Source: Apostichopus japonicus (lineage: Eukaryota > Echinodermata > Holothuroidea > Aspidochirotida > Stichopodidae). From it: DNA of 64,000 bases. Both the position numbers and the translations under genes were made by a program. The notes below the pieces were generated by a model, which was not told the origin of the DNA, did not search any database, and saw only the letters and a list, made by a program, of their open reading frames with translations. Below are positions 22,994 through 36,775 of this stretch, in pieces; the stretch's first letter is position 1; each line of letters begins with the position of its first letter. The stretch covers positions 15,377,001 through 15,441,000 of the forward strand of contig NC_092569.1 of NCBI RefSeq assembly GCF_037975245.1, written 5' to 3'.

Positions 22994-23260
22994 AATGATA
23001 TCACATTTGACGTCCCTTGGCACGCGCCGTAGTACAGCTGTAGCGATGTATGTCAGCATCCAATACTGCCATCAAACAGCTGCCCTCCTCAGACTCTATC
23101 AAGATTCTGGTACCCAGGCGACTTTTCCCAACAAAATTCTTGCCAATGATGAATTCCAAATTCACAACATTATGGCCTCCCGGCTTATATAGGTTTTCAT
23201 AAGTGAAATAAATCCCATGCCATGTGTTGAAACGGAAAATTAAATCGGGCGCCTTACCAA
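22994..23260 (-). other. Exon-like minus-strand ORF, weak PKD-like pattern
   Basis: The minus strand encodes APDLIFRFNTWHGIYF, then YENLYKPGGHNVVNLEFIIG, then GTRILIESEEG. The YxxxGxxxVxLxxxxxxxxG spacing resembles a PKD-type beta-sandwich repeat. An AG acceptor (TTGGTAAG) precedes 23250 and a GTAAGT donor follows 22994, but an in-frame TGA lies about 10 bp before that donor. It may be a decayed or terminal exon. Family assignment is tentative. Confidence 0.25.
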
Positions 23261-23742
23261 GAGATATACATATAGAAATCATATGACTCTCACAGCATGG
23301 TGTTTCAGCTAAGAGTGATGTGTTTATTCAGCACTAGCCTATACATGCATTAGCTAGTCCATTGTAAAGAAAATATGTCGCATCTATTAGCGCAGATAAT
23401 AGGATCACCTGGACATTGTGAGCAATTCTATAGCATTCTCAATCTACCCAAGCCTTCCCTATTCATATACCTGCCACTATAATGCTGACACATTCCTACT
23501 ACCTAGTCAGCATCATTATACTAGATCTGACTGGTTCCCTGGATTAAAAGTTTTAATACACAACAGCTTGTTCACTCATGCAAAAGATGACCAAGCTTAT
23601 CATTACCAATAGTAAAATACACTGTCCTATCTACTCTAATGTGACAAAGAGCACTGACAAAATACCATGGAAAAAACAACAGTTTTTTTTTCCATTTTTT
23701 CGACACCGAAAGGTAGGAGCAGTTGCTCCCACTGCTCCCCTA

Positions 23743-24007
23743 CCCAGCAGACACAAAACGTTATCATTACATTTTTAAAAGAGCCACTAAAATATGTTTT
23801 TATAACGTTAAATGTGGTGTTATAAAAACGTCGGCATAACGTTTTGATGGGATATTAATGTTATATTAATGCTTTAACGGAAAAATGTTTTGAAATACTA
23901 GCCTGAAAACGTTTTCGTGACATATTTATTACACCACAAATAGCGTTACCAAAACAAAAGACGAAACGTTTTAATAACGTTTTGAAAACGTTTTTGTGTT
24001 TGCTGGG
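23743..24007. mobile_element. MITE with CCCAGCA termini
   Basis: A 265-bp element starting CCCAGCAGACACAAAACGTT and ending AACGTTTTTGTGTTTGCTGG(G), near-perfect inverted repeats of about 20 bp. The interior is rich in AACGTTTT words in both orientations. The target-site duplication is unclear (possibly TA). Immediately right of it, GGCTACGTCCCTG looks like a hAT-type terminus, so the MITE may have landed in an older element. Confidence 0.8.
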
Positions 24008-24419
24008 TGGCTACGTCCCTGCCTACAACTACGAGATAGTGACTCCAGATACAATCTGGCTTCTGTAACGCCGACCGAATTCTATACAGTCAAGTCGGAA
24101 CACAGAGTCTTGAAAAATCAGCCAGAGTTCAAGTAATGTCTAAAAACTTTGTTAAAAAGAAACACTTTCTCCTGTTACAATGGTTAATGAAGTACATCAA
24201 TTAATCCTCCAATCAATGTTTAAACGCTTTAAGATGAGTTAAATGGTAGCAATACATCTTTGGGCATAATACATGGCTTAAATCATTTACAACACTATTG
24301 GAAGTAAAGCAGTACCAAAAGAAATACAAGCTGTAGACCAAACCTCGCAGCCTCTGCGAGTTCTGACAATAACTCGCAATATGCGAGCGAACCCTAAAAG
24401 TCGTAATTCCTGAGAGCTG

Positions 24420-24700
24420 ATCTGTTTCCCGCTACTTGTTATCTGTGCTGTATCTCGCAAATCAGTGCGAGCTGGGATGTTTCTCGCAGCTTGCGATCTG
24501 TGCTGTATCTCGCAAATCAGTTCGAGTTGGACTGTCTCTCGCAGCTTGCGATCTGTGCTGTATCTCGCAAATCCGTGCGAGTTGGAATGTCTCTCGCAGC
24601 TTGCGATCTGTGCTGTATCTCGCAAATCCGTGCGAGCTGGGCTGTGTCTCGCAAAAAGTGCGAGCTGCACTGTGTCTCGCAAATCCTGCGAGCTTAAACT
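24420..24700. repeat. 55-bp minisatellite with CTCGCA/TGCGAG hairpins
   Basis: About five units at a 55-bp period (CTGTGCTGTATCTCGCAAAT begins at 24443, 24498, 24553 and 24608). Each unit holds inverted hexamers CTCGCA and TGCGAG, so single strands can fold. 55 is not a multiple of three, so open frames on both strands rotate through frames and are artefacts. Confidence 0.9.
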
Positions 24701-25076
24701 GAAACCCAGGTGTAACTCGGGTCTTAAATACACATATTCCCAAAATAGGGAGATGGTCGAGCTTCAGCCTTAGGTTACTTTTCAGTACTTGTACGTCAAT
24801 CTTTCTCAATATACCGCATTGAATTCTGAGCTACGATAATGCTCCAGCCTTGTAAATTTTAGGGTTACATCACAAGTAATTCTGGCAACTTCAATATTAT
24901 ATTTGGTCGAGATAGATAGACAAACAAATATACTATCGTTAATTGGTTCACTTCACTGACACGGTCGATATAACATTGACGGGTTCTAACGGCTTATTCC
25001 CAAGTTCCCTAAACACATAAAAGAAAACAAATGAAAATCATTACCAAGTAAAATGTCTAGAATCACCGGTCACCAG

Positions 25077-25344
25077 GTAGAGCCAGGAAACACAATAACG
25101 GTTCCTTGATACACAAGTATCACAGTAGAGATCCGTGTAGAGAGTACACATGAGTAATATTGCAGTAAACGATTGCAACTTAGCGCTAACTGACTACTTT
25201 CACAACTTTTGTAGAGCCAGGAAACACAATAACGGTTCCTTGATACACAAGTATCACAGTAGAGATCCGTGTAGAGAGTACACATGAGTAATATTGCAGT
25301 AAACGATTGCAACTTAGCGCTAACTGACTACTTTCACAACTTTT
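25077..25344. repeat. Perfect 134-bp tandem duplication
   Basis: 25077-25210 and 25211-25344 appear identical, starting GTAGAGCCAGG and ending CACAACTTTTG. Complete identity suggests a very recent duplication or an assembly duplication. Confidence 0.9.
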
Positions 25345-27600
25345 GGGCGTCTGCCTCTTACGAACAATAAACCAATCCTTTTTATACCAAGTAGCTTGAA
25401 TAGCTGAACTCGGTGACCCCCTTTTATGTTTTTGATGTATGTAGTGATTTAGTCTCGTCCACCCTCCTTTAGAATTGAACATTCCGTGACGGGTTTCCGG
25501 AAGTCCCTGATTTTCAGGGGTTGGAAAGTTTTTAGGAAGCGTGGGCACAACCGACGAGCGACGCGAGCGATTGACTTGGCCACCCGTATATATATTGTAG
25601 CGAACGACCAGGCTACAGCGATTGATTCTCGGATCTTAGTATATTTAAGGATCTTTTCACAGAACGTTTATTTTTATCTGTGGATTTTACCCGAGGACAC
25701 TTTATCCAACCTTAAATTCAACTTAACTTCGAGGAACATTTTAGCGTTACTAATTATATATAGCCTACTTTTGATTCTACCTATAGCACTTATACGTAGG
25801 TCCGCCTTACCTACTTTTACTTATCTATAGCCATCGCGCCGAGCGAGGACTTATATTTTATTATAACCTAGATGTAGCGTGAGCATCAACACTTCTAAAA
25901 GGGGCTGGCGAAAATATTCGCCACCGATTCGTAGAGTGTTTACGCGTTATTCCATATACCATTTTAGTACTTGGAAGCTATTCGGTCGCGAAAGCGTTTA
26001 TGCCATACAGCATACACCATTTATTTACTGGAAGCCACTGGATCGCGGGAACCGTATATTATTTAGCGTCATAGCGCCATCATTTAGCATCTAGCCTTCG
26101 ATCTTATACAGAGTCTGGTAACTTCAACACCAGCTGACTTAGCCTGAGGATTCCGGCGTTAGCAACAACCCAGGATCTGAACGGTGAAAGGTCATAGTAT
26201 TTAAAGGTATGTCGATCTTTTTATACTTTAGATTAGTTTCTCCATAGAAACATCTAAATGTATGCCGAAGCGCGTGCACGCATGAAGCGGCTTCCTTTTT
26301 GTTTTGGAAAACTGTCTACACTACTGGGAAAACACGGTGAGCTTCCTTAGATCTAAAGAGAAAAGGGTTAAAGTTCTGGGGCCCGAGGCGGGGAAATCAA
26401 AATAAGAATAGTAAACAGCCCGAGCTCAATACAGAACGAAACATATTAACAGTAAGAAATCTGCTAGGCTTATACGTCAAATTTCTGTAACACTTCTGAT
26501 GGTATAGACGTATTCTTTGAGCACGTACGTTTATGAACTTAATTCAAGTTAAAACAACTGATTCACACAGAGATTACAGTAACTATTATCCATATTAAAG
26601 TTTTGTGCCACAGTTAAAGCTGGATCGTGTCTATAAATATGTTCAATCGGTATGATGTGATATTAGGTTTACAGTAAGAACTAAGGATATCTGTAATCCC
26701 AACAAATGCATCGAACTGGATTTACAATAGTAAATCTATCCTCTGTGTGTATCAGGTGGTTAAATACAAAAACGTTGAATTACCTTTCAAAGCTCTGACT
26801 TGGAAGAATTAATATTTAATTCTGTCTTACATTTACTAAAGTGGCAACAAACGGAAAATTAGTGACCTAAGTGTCTTAAAGAATGATGATACGTCACATG
26901 TGAAACGACATATCACAGGACTTAGAGACCTATAAAGTTATAGGCGATTTACAGTATGTACAGTAAGTCAACTAGTGTATTTGTATGGAGCATGCTACCT
27001 CAGAGTTGTTTCCAGGTTTAATCTATCCGTATTCTCGTCGGTTATAGGATATTTTTCTTATTTAGTTATTCATATTACTAAATGTCAATTTTAATCGCGA
27101 GTTCATTATTCACTGACTTGCGCGAGGTTGTGAAGGTCTCGGAATCGTACATTCACCATTCGAGAAAAACACAAGTCCAAGAATGGTCAATATATTGTAT
27201 AATTGAATTTACCTGATTTGAATAAATACATATTTGGCTGTAGATCATTACCTTATCCTGACAAGAATGTCACTAATAGGGAATTTGAAACCGTTGTTCA
27301 TGATATACCAAAGTGATCGAGCAACCGCCTATGCAGTCAGGTAACAGTCCTTTCCGTGGGGAGAGGGGGAGAGGGAAAGGGGTGACCGAAAGGGAACGCA
27401 GTCGGGGACATCAAATTTTATCAAGACATGTGTTGCAAACTATTAGACATTAGAAGAGCAGACATGGACTTTTCTCCAATCTGACAATCTATTTCTTTAA
27501 TCTTTGTTCCTTCCTATGTTACTTTGATATGAACAAATTATAAATTAAACTTGATATGATCACAATCATTTTTTTAATACAGCGCTGCTTTATTCATTGA
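25345..27600. other. Block X middle, no gene recognised
   Basis: 25550-26200 differs from its surroundings in base use (more CpG, many GCG and TCGCG words). It contains a weak direct repeat of about 58-bp period (near 25953 and 26011) and a palindrome GGCGAAAATATTCGCC at about 25907-25922. It could be part of an LTR or other element, but no polyprotein, primer site or LTR pair was seen. From 26230 on it is ordinary AT-rich DNA. Confidence 0.3.
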
Positions 27601-27689
27601 AAGTTGGAGATGGATACTATTCATCCGGATTGTGTACAGTCGTATTTTCGTACATATTTAAATAACCTGATGGCCAACAAATCTATGTT

Positions 27690-28120
27690 TCGTATTAATT
27701 GAAACTAACAGTTGATTCCCTCATTGTTAATGCATTTTTTTGCAAATGAGCCGTACATAATGCATAAAAAATAAATCCATGAAAATGAGGATATGATAAA
27801 AACTGGAATGAATATTACAAACAAACACAACATCGACAGTTCATAGAAAAGTTCAAACAAGACGACATTATGAAAAGCAAAATAGAAGATTAATGAAAAT
27901 AATATAAATCGTAGGTTGCTATGAGAAACCAGGATTTATCAACACTGTGAATAAAGGAGAAATGACATAAAAGAAACCTGTTCATAATATTAATTAATAT
28001 TCAACAGACTGATGCATATTTCAGTTGATATACTATAAGCTACATATGGTTTGAGTGTACTAAGTGAGTAGTTTAAATCTACATTGTCTAAAATAGTATG
28101 ACGTTCCATTCTAAACATTA
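27690..28120. other. Possible ancient paralog of FReD intron 5
   Basis: Words in the same order match intron 5 of FReD gene 1 (7530-7920): TGATAAAAACTGGAATGAAT, AACACAA, ATAGAAGATTAATGAA, then a tetranucleotide array. This suggests X once held another FReD gene in minus orientation. No exon 5 is seen beyond the array. Confidence 0.35.
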
Positions 28121-28127
28121 ATATATC

Positions 28128-29317
<1,190 letters not shown>

Positions 29318-30444
29318 CATCTCTCCATCTAGGCGTTAGTATGTTCACTGTCTTCCAATAATGAAGAGAAGCCAATCAACGCAACATTTCCTTTCCAACA
29401 TTTAGTTAAAAATATATGTACGTGTAGGAGTGGTAAGTTTTCTATATTCCCTTTAATAAAAGAAAAATTGTCCATACATTGGCTATGAGATGTATATCAA
29501 ATTTACTACTCCGTTTTGATTAATCGAACGGCGTTTATTGGAAGTGAAAAACAAACCCGTGCTTGCTCTGAACGAAGCACCATTATATCAACTTTACAAC
29601 TTAACAATACTACATTGTTGTGTTAGTGAAAAAGTATCAAATTTAGTTTATTTTTCTCGTTGTATCTTCATAGAGGTCTACAAATATTACTAACTTAATG
29701 CAGTGATTATTTTAACCAATTAACTGTGAAGTTACTTATAGCAACCTGCCCCACAATATACCCCGCCGTCAAAAAATAAGGCATAATTTATGCAAATAGC
29801 ACAAACGTCATCATAATTAAATGACATTTATGAAGACTGAAACTATAGAGAAAACTAAAGGTAGAGATATATCCACAGTTACTGTGTTAGGTAAAATACC
29901 CATTGCACTACTTCATTAATACATGTCATTTGACATATTGGCATATTCAAACATTGAATTGAAATTGATAAATCTTGATTTCCAAGGCTTATAACCAACA
30001 TTTTGAACCAATTTTTTATCTACATTATATTGGTATACTGATATTTGTTTAATAAGAATGAACTTGAAAGTGCAAAGAAAAAAATGGTGCTCGTTGAATA
30101 ATTGTCATTAAACTTCCCAGTCATATTTTTTTTAAATGATTTGCTTCAATCAATTTTAACAATAATGTATCTACAGTAAGGTAGGTAATTAACCAGTCTC
30201 TCTCTTCAGAGTCATAACAATGCTTACACTTCAACTCCATTCATTGCTCCAAATAACGAGAATCTGCGTTTCAGTGATATTTTGTGAACATTCAATATCT
30301 TTTTATATTACTCTTCGAATTCATAAAGAGTCTTTCTAGTATAACAATAGCGCGTTTGCTTTACCTGGGAATAAATAAAATGTTATCAACTAAAGCAAAT
30401 AAACTGCATTGAAAATGTATTACTGAATAGAAAGGGAGACGCTA
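29318..30444. other. Block X right end, no gene seen
   Basis: AT-rich DNA without open frames or recognised repeats. Confidence 0.5.
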
Positions 30445-32894
30445 TACGCCAAGTTTTATCTCCTGTATAAGTATACGTTACATATTGCTGGAAGATTGAT
30501 TTATTGTCTAATTCTAATGAAGATAACTAAATGTAAACCTAATTGACTAAAGCTGATCTTCCGTCACTGATATTAATACCGTCGATGACGTAATCACAAG
30601 ATCGTTGTACAATTCGTGCTCTGATGTTGATACTTATTCGATTCGTCTAAGCAGCTTTAAATTAAATACATATATATTTTTTGAGAAAAAGGTACGTAGT
30701 CTATATTAAAGACATCACAGCATTTAACCCGGTCAATCAAAGCCTAACGGAGAACATCAATGACAAAGTAGAACGGTCAACTTAGAACACAATGAAGAGA
30801 AATAAATTGTTTCATTTATTTTTAATCTGGCACTTATCATCATCGATACGACGGAAGCCGGAAGTATCTTTGTCAGGATAATAAGAATTACGTATGCCAT
30901 TTTCTTTCTATTTTATCTTTAACAAAATAACAATGTGTTTAGACTTTTTAAGTCTCCCGTGGAGTTGTCAAGCTGTATTGGTCGATGGGTTTGGGCATAC
31001 GTAGAGTACATTCTGTTCTGTTCTAAGTTTGTTTCTGCTCGGTTAACTATGTAGAATTCCACTTTTCCATATCACATCATTCTTAGACAAATGGCAGCAG
31101 TCTTGAAATTTTGCTAATGGCTTATATTGTCAACCTTGTGAAACCAGAGCAGCGTGAGAAAGGCAGCTTTCACCAAATCTTGCAAATTTCGAGCAAGGAT
31201 TCTTCGAGATTAATTCACTTTTATGATGCTTTGAGCTGATTGAATAATTAAATAATTTCCCATCCCTACATTATGTCGCGGTCTAAATAACAGTTAGTTG
31301 ATTGGAAAATATAAACTATCAATGGGCCTATCTATATTTTTTACTAACATATGTATATCTATTTGGAGTTGTTGTGATATTATAGTCACCGAGTGGTATA
31401 TAGATATATGCTGTGTTTACATTTCCTAAGGGTATTGATTAATGACAATCCTATGTTACTTAATGGCCGGGTTTGAGTGTTTCATCACCCTTTGATCTAT
31501 AAGATATATAATACAGAGTATACTGTAGTTTGCGTACGATATTTGGGTTTGTTAAAGTGTAAAGTTGACCTCTTTTAATCGTAGACTGATCCGAAACGTT
31601 AGTGCAGACTCAGGGCTAAGTCTAAGGTTAGGCTAACTGTTATCGCGTAATAAGTTAGGCAGACTATCCAACAAATCGATTCATCTGCTGTTAGCGATCA
31701 AATGGGGGTGTCGCAATGTACGGGAGAATGTATACACCAGTCATCCAAATATAATATCATCCAATGTCGTTGAAAACACAACCGTTTGCTTTTTATTCAA
31801 ATTTTGTAAAGACTTCAAATATTCCCTAACGCCATACCCATATCTTGGTTTAATTTGCGCAGTCGTTACACAGCACATTATTAATTGACTGACTGATTAC
31901 GTTACAGTTCTTGTCAGAGCTGTAGTCTAGTTCTAGATATTTTTACCAGGAAAACAACGTCACAAAACTGACAAATGGATTAGTTATCTAAAGTTATACC
32001 ACAAAACTGGCCATCATACCGAGACGACGTTCCTGATATTGTAACATGTAGAGCATATATTGACTCGGGTTTCCAGTACGAGAACTAATACCTATGACTA
32101 AAGTTATGTTTTGACGTTTCGTTTCGTTTCGTCTATGTTGTTTAATTTGTTATTGGTTACAATTTTCGCATTATTAGCAACATTATTTCTATAAGGACAG
32201 CCTTTTTAAACATGCGCTTATCTACAGTGTGGTCTGTTAAGATAACATCATGACGAAGACCACTCGATTTGTAAATTATGATACACGGACATATTATAAT
32301 CTGGTTAGAGGGGTAAACGTTAAAAATTAAGTTGTTAATTTATTTGTATTGTTTATGATATTCACTTTCTTGCGAAACAATATATGTATGTCTATAGTCC
32401 AAACTGTAGTGCAAAATAACCAGAAAGAGGGCTTAATTCAACACAATTCTATTTCCATTTAATTTAACGCACTTTACAGCATTTAAAATTATGCAAAATT
32501 GTCCATAAACATCCTTTCTATACTGTTTACTATAGTTAAGACAATGCAAGAATCAAAGCAACCAGCCACTGCAGTCACTACTGAACCAACAGGCACGATT
32601 CTATGTATGTCCCGTAGCATAACACACGCAGTACGTATATCATGTGATCATAGAAGAAATCACTTTAATTATGCTTAATGTGCACTTTGATTTAAATTAC
32701 ACCCTTTCTTTGACGTCACACTTAGCATACCGCATTCCGAAGACGGACGTTGCTACATAAAAATATCAAAAAAAAACAAAAAAAAGTCATGATATTTCAA
32801 TGCTAAACTGCTCTTATCTTCACGTCTGTTAGCATGTTTCAACTACTCCCATATTTATCTTTCTTTCATTATTTTGTATCTCCTATCTTTTCAG
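30445..32894. other. Block B left part, no gene seen
   Basis: AT-rich, colinear with 56489-58874. No exon homologous to FReD exons 1-4 was found upstream of the decayed exon at 32895. Confidence 0.55.
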
Positions 32895-33170
32895 GTGTTT
32901 CAACGTCGTACCGATAACTCTATTAGTTTTTATCAAAACTGGACTGCGTACAAAGTGTACAAAGTGTTTGGTGCCAGCGAGAACTTATGGTTAGGAATGA
33001 AAAGCTTCATTACTTGACGAACCAGAGAAACTACAAGCTTCGCTTTGACATCAATACTTCTAATAGATCGGCTGAATATGCTAAATATCCAGTTGCGAAT
33101 AGAATCTGAAAGCAACAACTACAAAATGAATCAACTGGGCAGTCTCAGTGGGAATACAGCTTTGATGCAT
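32895..33170 (+). pseudogene. Decayed FReD exon 5 paralog, block B
   Basis: A good acceptor (CTATCTTTTCAG) is followed by VFQRRTDNSISFYQNWTAYK, clearly related to exon 5 of the minus-strand genes. Then LWLG with one base missing, then in the next frame EKLHYLTNQRNYKLRFDI, then a second frame change before FRIESESNNYKMNQLGSLSG. Both lesions are shared with unit 2, so it died before the duplication. It lies in the opposite orientation to FReD genes 1 and 2. No partner exons were found. Confidence 0.88.
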
Positions 33171-33715
33171 TTTCGATATTTGCGGCTTGCCATCGATAAT
33201 AGTTACAGTTAAAGTTACTAGTTTGCTCACAATAAACTTCTTGAAAAAAATGGTCGTCACGGTTTCTTCACACCTTGATGTAAAATATTACCTATAGACT
33301 GGATCAGAAACCCAGACAAAGAAGTTTCGGTGTAGCACCCCCCCCCCCTTCCCCTCATTTCGCAACTATGCTCTATATAATAATTTTTGTATTAATCTTG
33401 TACAAAAATATGAGAAATAAATGTAAATTTGAATTGAAATACCATGTGCTGTTTATTTGTCCCTCTCTTAAATCATACTAATTAGTTGCAATTAGATATG
33501 TAGAAACCTTTTTAATTTCGCCAGTTCTGGTTTCATAATCTTGAAAGAACAAATAAGGTTTTGTTTGCAACGTGATTAAAGTCAGTGATCTCGAGATTTC
33601 TTTAAAAATCAATTGCAACTATCTCGTCCCATCAGGGCCCGTTGCTTTAAAGAGACTGTAAAGTGTGAGATATTTATATAGCTCTTGTAACAATTTACTT
33701 CAATTTACTAAATTG
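33171..33715. other. Non-coding, block B
   Basis: Contains a C-run (33339-33348) and AT-rich DNA. No last FReD exon was found here or further right. Confidence 0.5.
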
Positions 33716-33800
33716 GCTTTTGAAGACACAGAAAGACATTAGAAAACACTCGAAGACACTAAAAGACATTAGAAGACACGAAAAGACGTGTTTAGAAGGC
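33716..33800. repeat. AGAAGACA-type short repeat array, left arm
   Basis: Seven or more AGACAYT-AGAAGACA-like units. The inverted motif TGTCTTCT forms a second array at 34700-34970, so the two arms face each other across about 0.9 kb. Unit 2 counterpart 59690-59775. Confidence 0.75.
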
Positions 33801-34699
33801 ACTCATTCCTCATTTAAAATTAATCGCATACAGTCTCCCCTCTACACTAGTTTGAATTCAACCAATCAGTCAATAGCTAATATGTTTATTTATGAGCCGT
33901 TGCTTAAAGCAGATTCATGTACAGCAATCCGAAAAAGTTGGGTCGTTATCAAGGTGACATACTCCTATTAGAGTCTATATCAATCCGCCCGGATGTTCTC
34001 CTATCTCAGGAAAAAGTTCCAAAATGTAGTAGGAAAACATCTTTTTCTTATACGTTATAAATCAGGATCTAGTTTCTTGTGGCTTGCATGTTGAAGAGCA
34101 ATAGAGCATGAATGTAAATACATGTGGTGCAAAAATTGGGTCAATTGAGGCAACTTTATACCCGTTTAGGCCTCCCATGCAGAAGCAGCGTATGAGTATT
34201 GTTTACTACTAAGTGGAGAGGTTTGTTACAAGTGACGAAAACGTCAGGCTCGAATAGCAAAAAAACTGCTTTGTCATGATACGGAAAAGTGATGTTGCAA
34301 TAAAAGGCCAACTTGTCAGCTATCAAGCTAGTGAGAACTTCTATCTAGACTTAGAGACCACATTACTTTTGTGATTTAGTGTGTAAGTCAATGGGGCCTT
34401 TAATGGGCGTATGCTACCTGTAGTACATATTGGTGTACTGGGCTGCTTCCGACGCAAGCAAAATGAAAATTATTTACCTCATTATTCAAAGACGTTCATA
34501 GAACTTAAATATTCATATTATGGGCGGGGTTTACTGCGACCCTAACGGAAGATATCTTCGAGAAAACAACGTTCAAAGTTGTAATTTTTTGACTTTTATG
34601 CCACCAATTGAAGTTAGATTTGAGTAGATAAGCTAGTTATGTATGTCGTTATGGCATCATGGTGTCATTGAGGTTGAGAAAATCATAGTAAAAGACGCA

Positions 34700-34970
34700 A
34701 AGAGCTTCCTTTTCTTGCTGATGTCTTCAGAAGTCGTCTGGTCTTCTGGTGTATTCGTGTGTCTTCTTGTGTTTTCTTTAGTTTATTTGTGTCTCCTGAT
34801 GTCTTCTGAGATCTTCTCAGCAGCTTCTGGTGTCTTCTTCAGTCTTATCATGTCCACTGAGGTCTCCTGTGGCTGTTTTAGGGTCTTCTTCGGTCTTGTA
34901 ATGTATTATAGTGTCTTGTCAGTGGTGTTAACTGTCTTCGAATGTCTTTTGAAGACCTTTAAGAGTCCTC
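34700..34970. repeat. TGTCTTCT-type short repeat array, right arm
   Basis: Degenerate units of 8-12 bp built on TGTCTTCTG. The unit 2 arm (60685-61170) is about 200 bp longer. The long open frames across it are repeat-driven. Confidence 0.75.
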
Positions 34971-35095
34971 TAATTTTATGATTACATTTTATGATTTTTA
35001 AGATTAAGATTTTGGAGTTTTGATTTTAAGATTTAGATTTTATGATAAGCATTTTATGAATTAGATTTTAAGATTTTATGAATAAAACGAACTGT
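34971..35095. repeat. AT-rich TTTTATGATT/TTTTAAGATT repeat
   Basis: Short degenerate units of about 10 bp directly after the TGTCTTCT array. Unit 2 counterpart about 61262-61405. Confidence 0.7.
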
Positions 35096-36540
35096 CATTG
35101 TTGTCCCATCTCTTGACAACTATAGCTTATTGTGCTTCTTGGTGACTGAATTCAGTAACAGTATTAACCCATTTATCCGTGCTGTGATGGCGCTGTACCG
35201 GTATTGCAACGTTTCTGCTAAGACGTCATCATAATGAACCTATGTTGCTCGATTACACAATCACGAGATCGAAACTAACTCAAGCCAAATGAAAGGTCAT
35301 CAGTAATAGCCCCAAAAATTCGTCTCGCTTTAATAACAAGTAGCCTGTACACTCTTGCAATTGCCATACTATTCAGTAATATAGTTCAAGAGACACCGCA
35401 GAGATCTGTATTGCCATTGCGTCATTACTGTTACTGCCACCAATGGCATCTCGGTGGACAGATCATCCGCTGCCGACATCATCAGGGCCGACGAGAGCCA
35501 GGAAAATTATGTCTTCATTTTCTTCCGTCTATGTTATGTGAATGAAAAATTAATAAAAATTAATATTTCATCCCATATTTACCCGTGCCGCCTAACTGAC
35601 CGCAGGTCACCAAGGGTTGCATCTACCTGACCCCTAATCTTCTCGAGAAGCCAAGATATCGCTTCATCTTGTCGGACCTGGTGGTGTATATTTCGCGGCT
35701 AGGTAATACCTCTTTATTGCAGCTTTTACATAATATTATCCATTTATCTGAACATTTTCAACCTATAAGTGTAGAGATCTTCATTTCTTCATTTTATCTT
35801 CATGGCTCTTATAAGCTGCCGTAATTTTATGTGTGCTCGTCGTGAGTCTAAGTAGTTTTCTGTTATATGTAAATAACGGCGACGAGTACTATAGATTCAT
35901 TCATTACCATTCAGAAAGGAAATATACAGAAGCCTTGAAAAACCAAACCAAGCTTACGACTTATGTACACGGGAACCAACCATCCTGACAGAACTTGAAA
36001 AATCAATTATAATAAATCAGTACAAAACGGTGTTAACCCGTACACAAAATTATGTGGAGGCGCGGTCTTTTTCAAGTAATGCAGTATTTTCAAGATTGTA
36101 TTATAACTTTCAAAAATGGTAATTTTTTTATGTCATATCAAAATTGAACGTCTCCCATATTACTCATCTAACTAGTGCGGGTGTTTCGAATCACAATCAA
36201 CAAAATCTGCTCGCAAATCTCGGTGCTATCTTAAACATTACATCCCATATAAATAACTTATTCCGTGGAGTGTCCTGTGCATGAGAAAAAAAAACGGTAA
36301 AATCTCCGAATCGGTTTACCACTCATCTGAAGACATCTGAAAACTTTCAGCGAATGCAAACCTCTGCATGCAGCTAGTCTTATCTCCCTCTCACGGAAAC
36401 AAGAGCATGCATCACACCAGTTCTTCTTTCAAACCAAACTTAAATGTTACCTGTTTAAAATTGCTTTTTCAACTGTTATTACTCTTCTCTTTTTCTCTTA
36501 CTTGTTAAGAGCATTTAAATGTTTTTTATTAAATTTATGT
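35096..36540. other. Non-coding, block B
   Basis: Colinear with 61406-62880 in unit 2. No exon-like segment or named repeat was recognised. Confidence 0.5.
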
Positions 36541-36546
36541 GCTACA

Positions 36547-36775
36547 TAACAACTGTATTATTATTGTTGCAGCTGTTATTATTATTGTTATAAGTATCAT
36601 TGTTATTATTCTTACTATTATTATTGTTATTATTAACGTTATAATATTATTGTTATTGTTATATTTTATTATATTGTTAATATTAATATTATATTATGGT
36701 TATTATATTTTTATTTTTATTATACTTATTATTATAAGTAGGAGTAGTAGTAGTAGAAGTAGTAGTATTATCATC
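36547..36775. repeat. (TTA)n/(TTG)n-rich microsatellite
   Basis: Imperfect ATT/GTT trinucleotides followed by an AGTAGTAGA run. The Ile/Val-rich open frame here is an artefact. Unit 2 counterpart about 62888-63110. Confidence 0.9.

Noticed and set aside
24287-24809. Overlapping Cys/Arg-rich frames on both strands
   Set aside because: All follow the 55-bp minisatellite; several frames stay open at once only because the unit lacks stops.
33720-33971. Lys/Asp-rich 83-codon frame (also 59695-59946)
   Set aside because: Its first half is the AGAAGACA repeat; no domain, and neighbouring non-coding DNA is just as similar.
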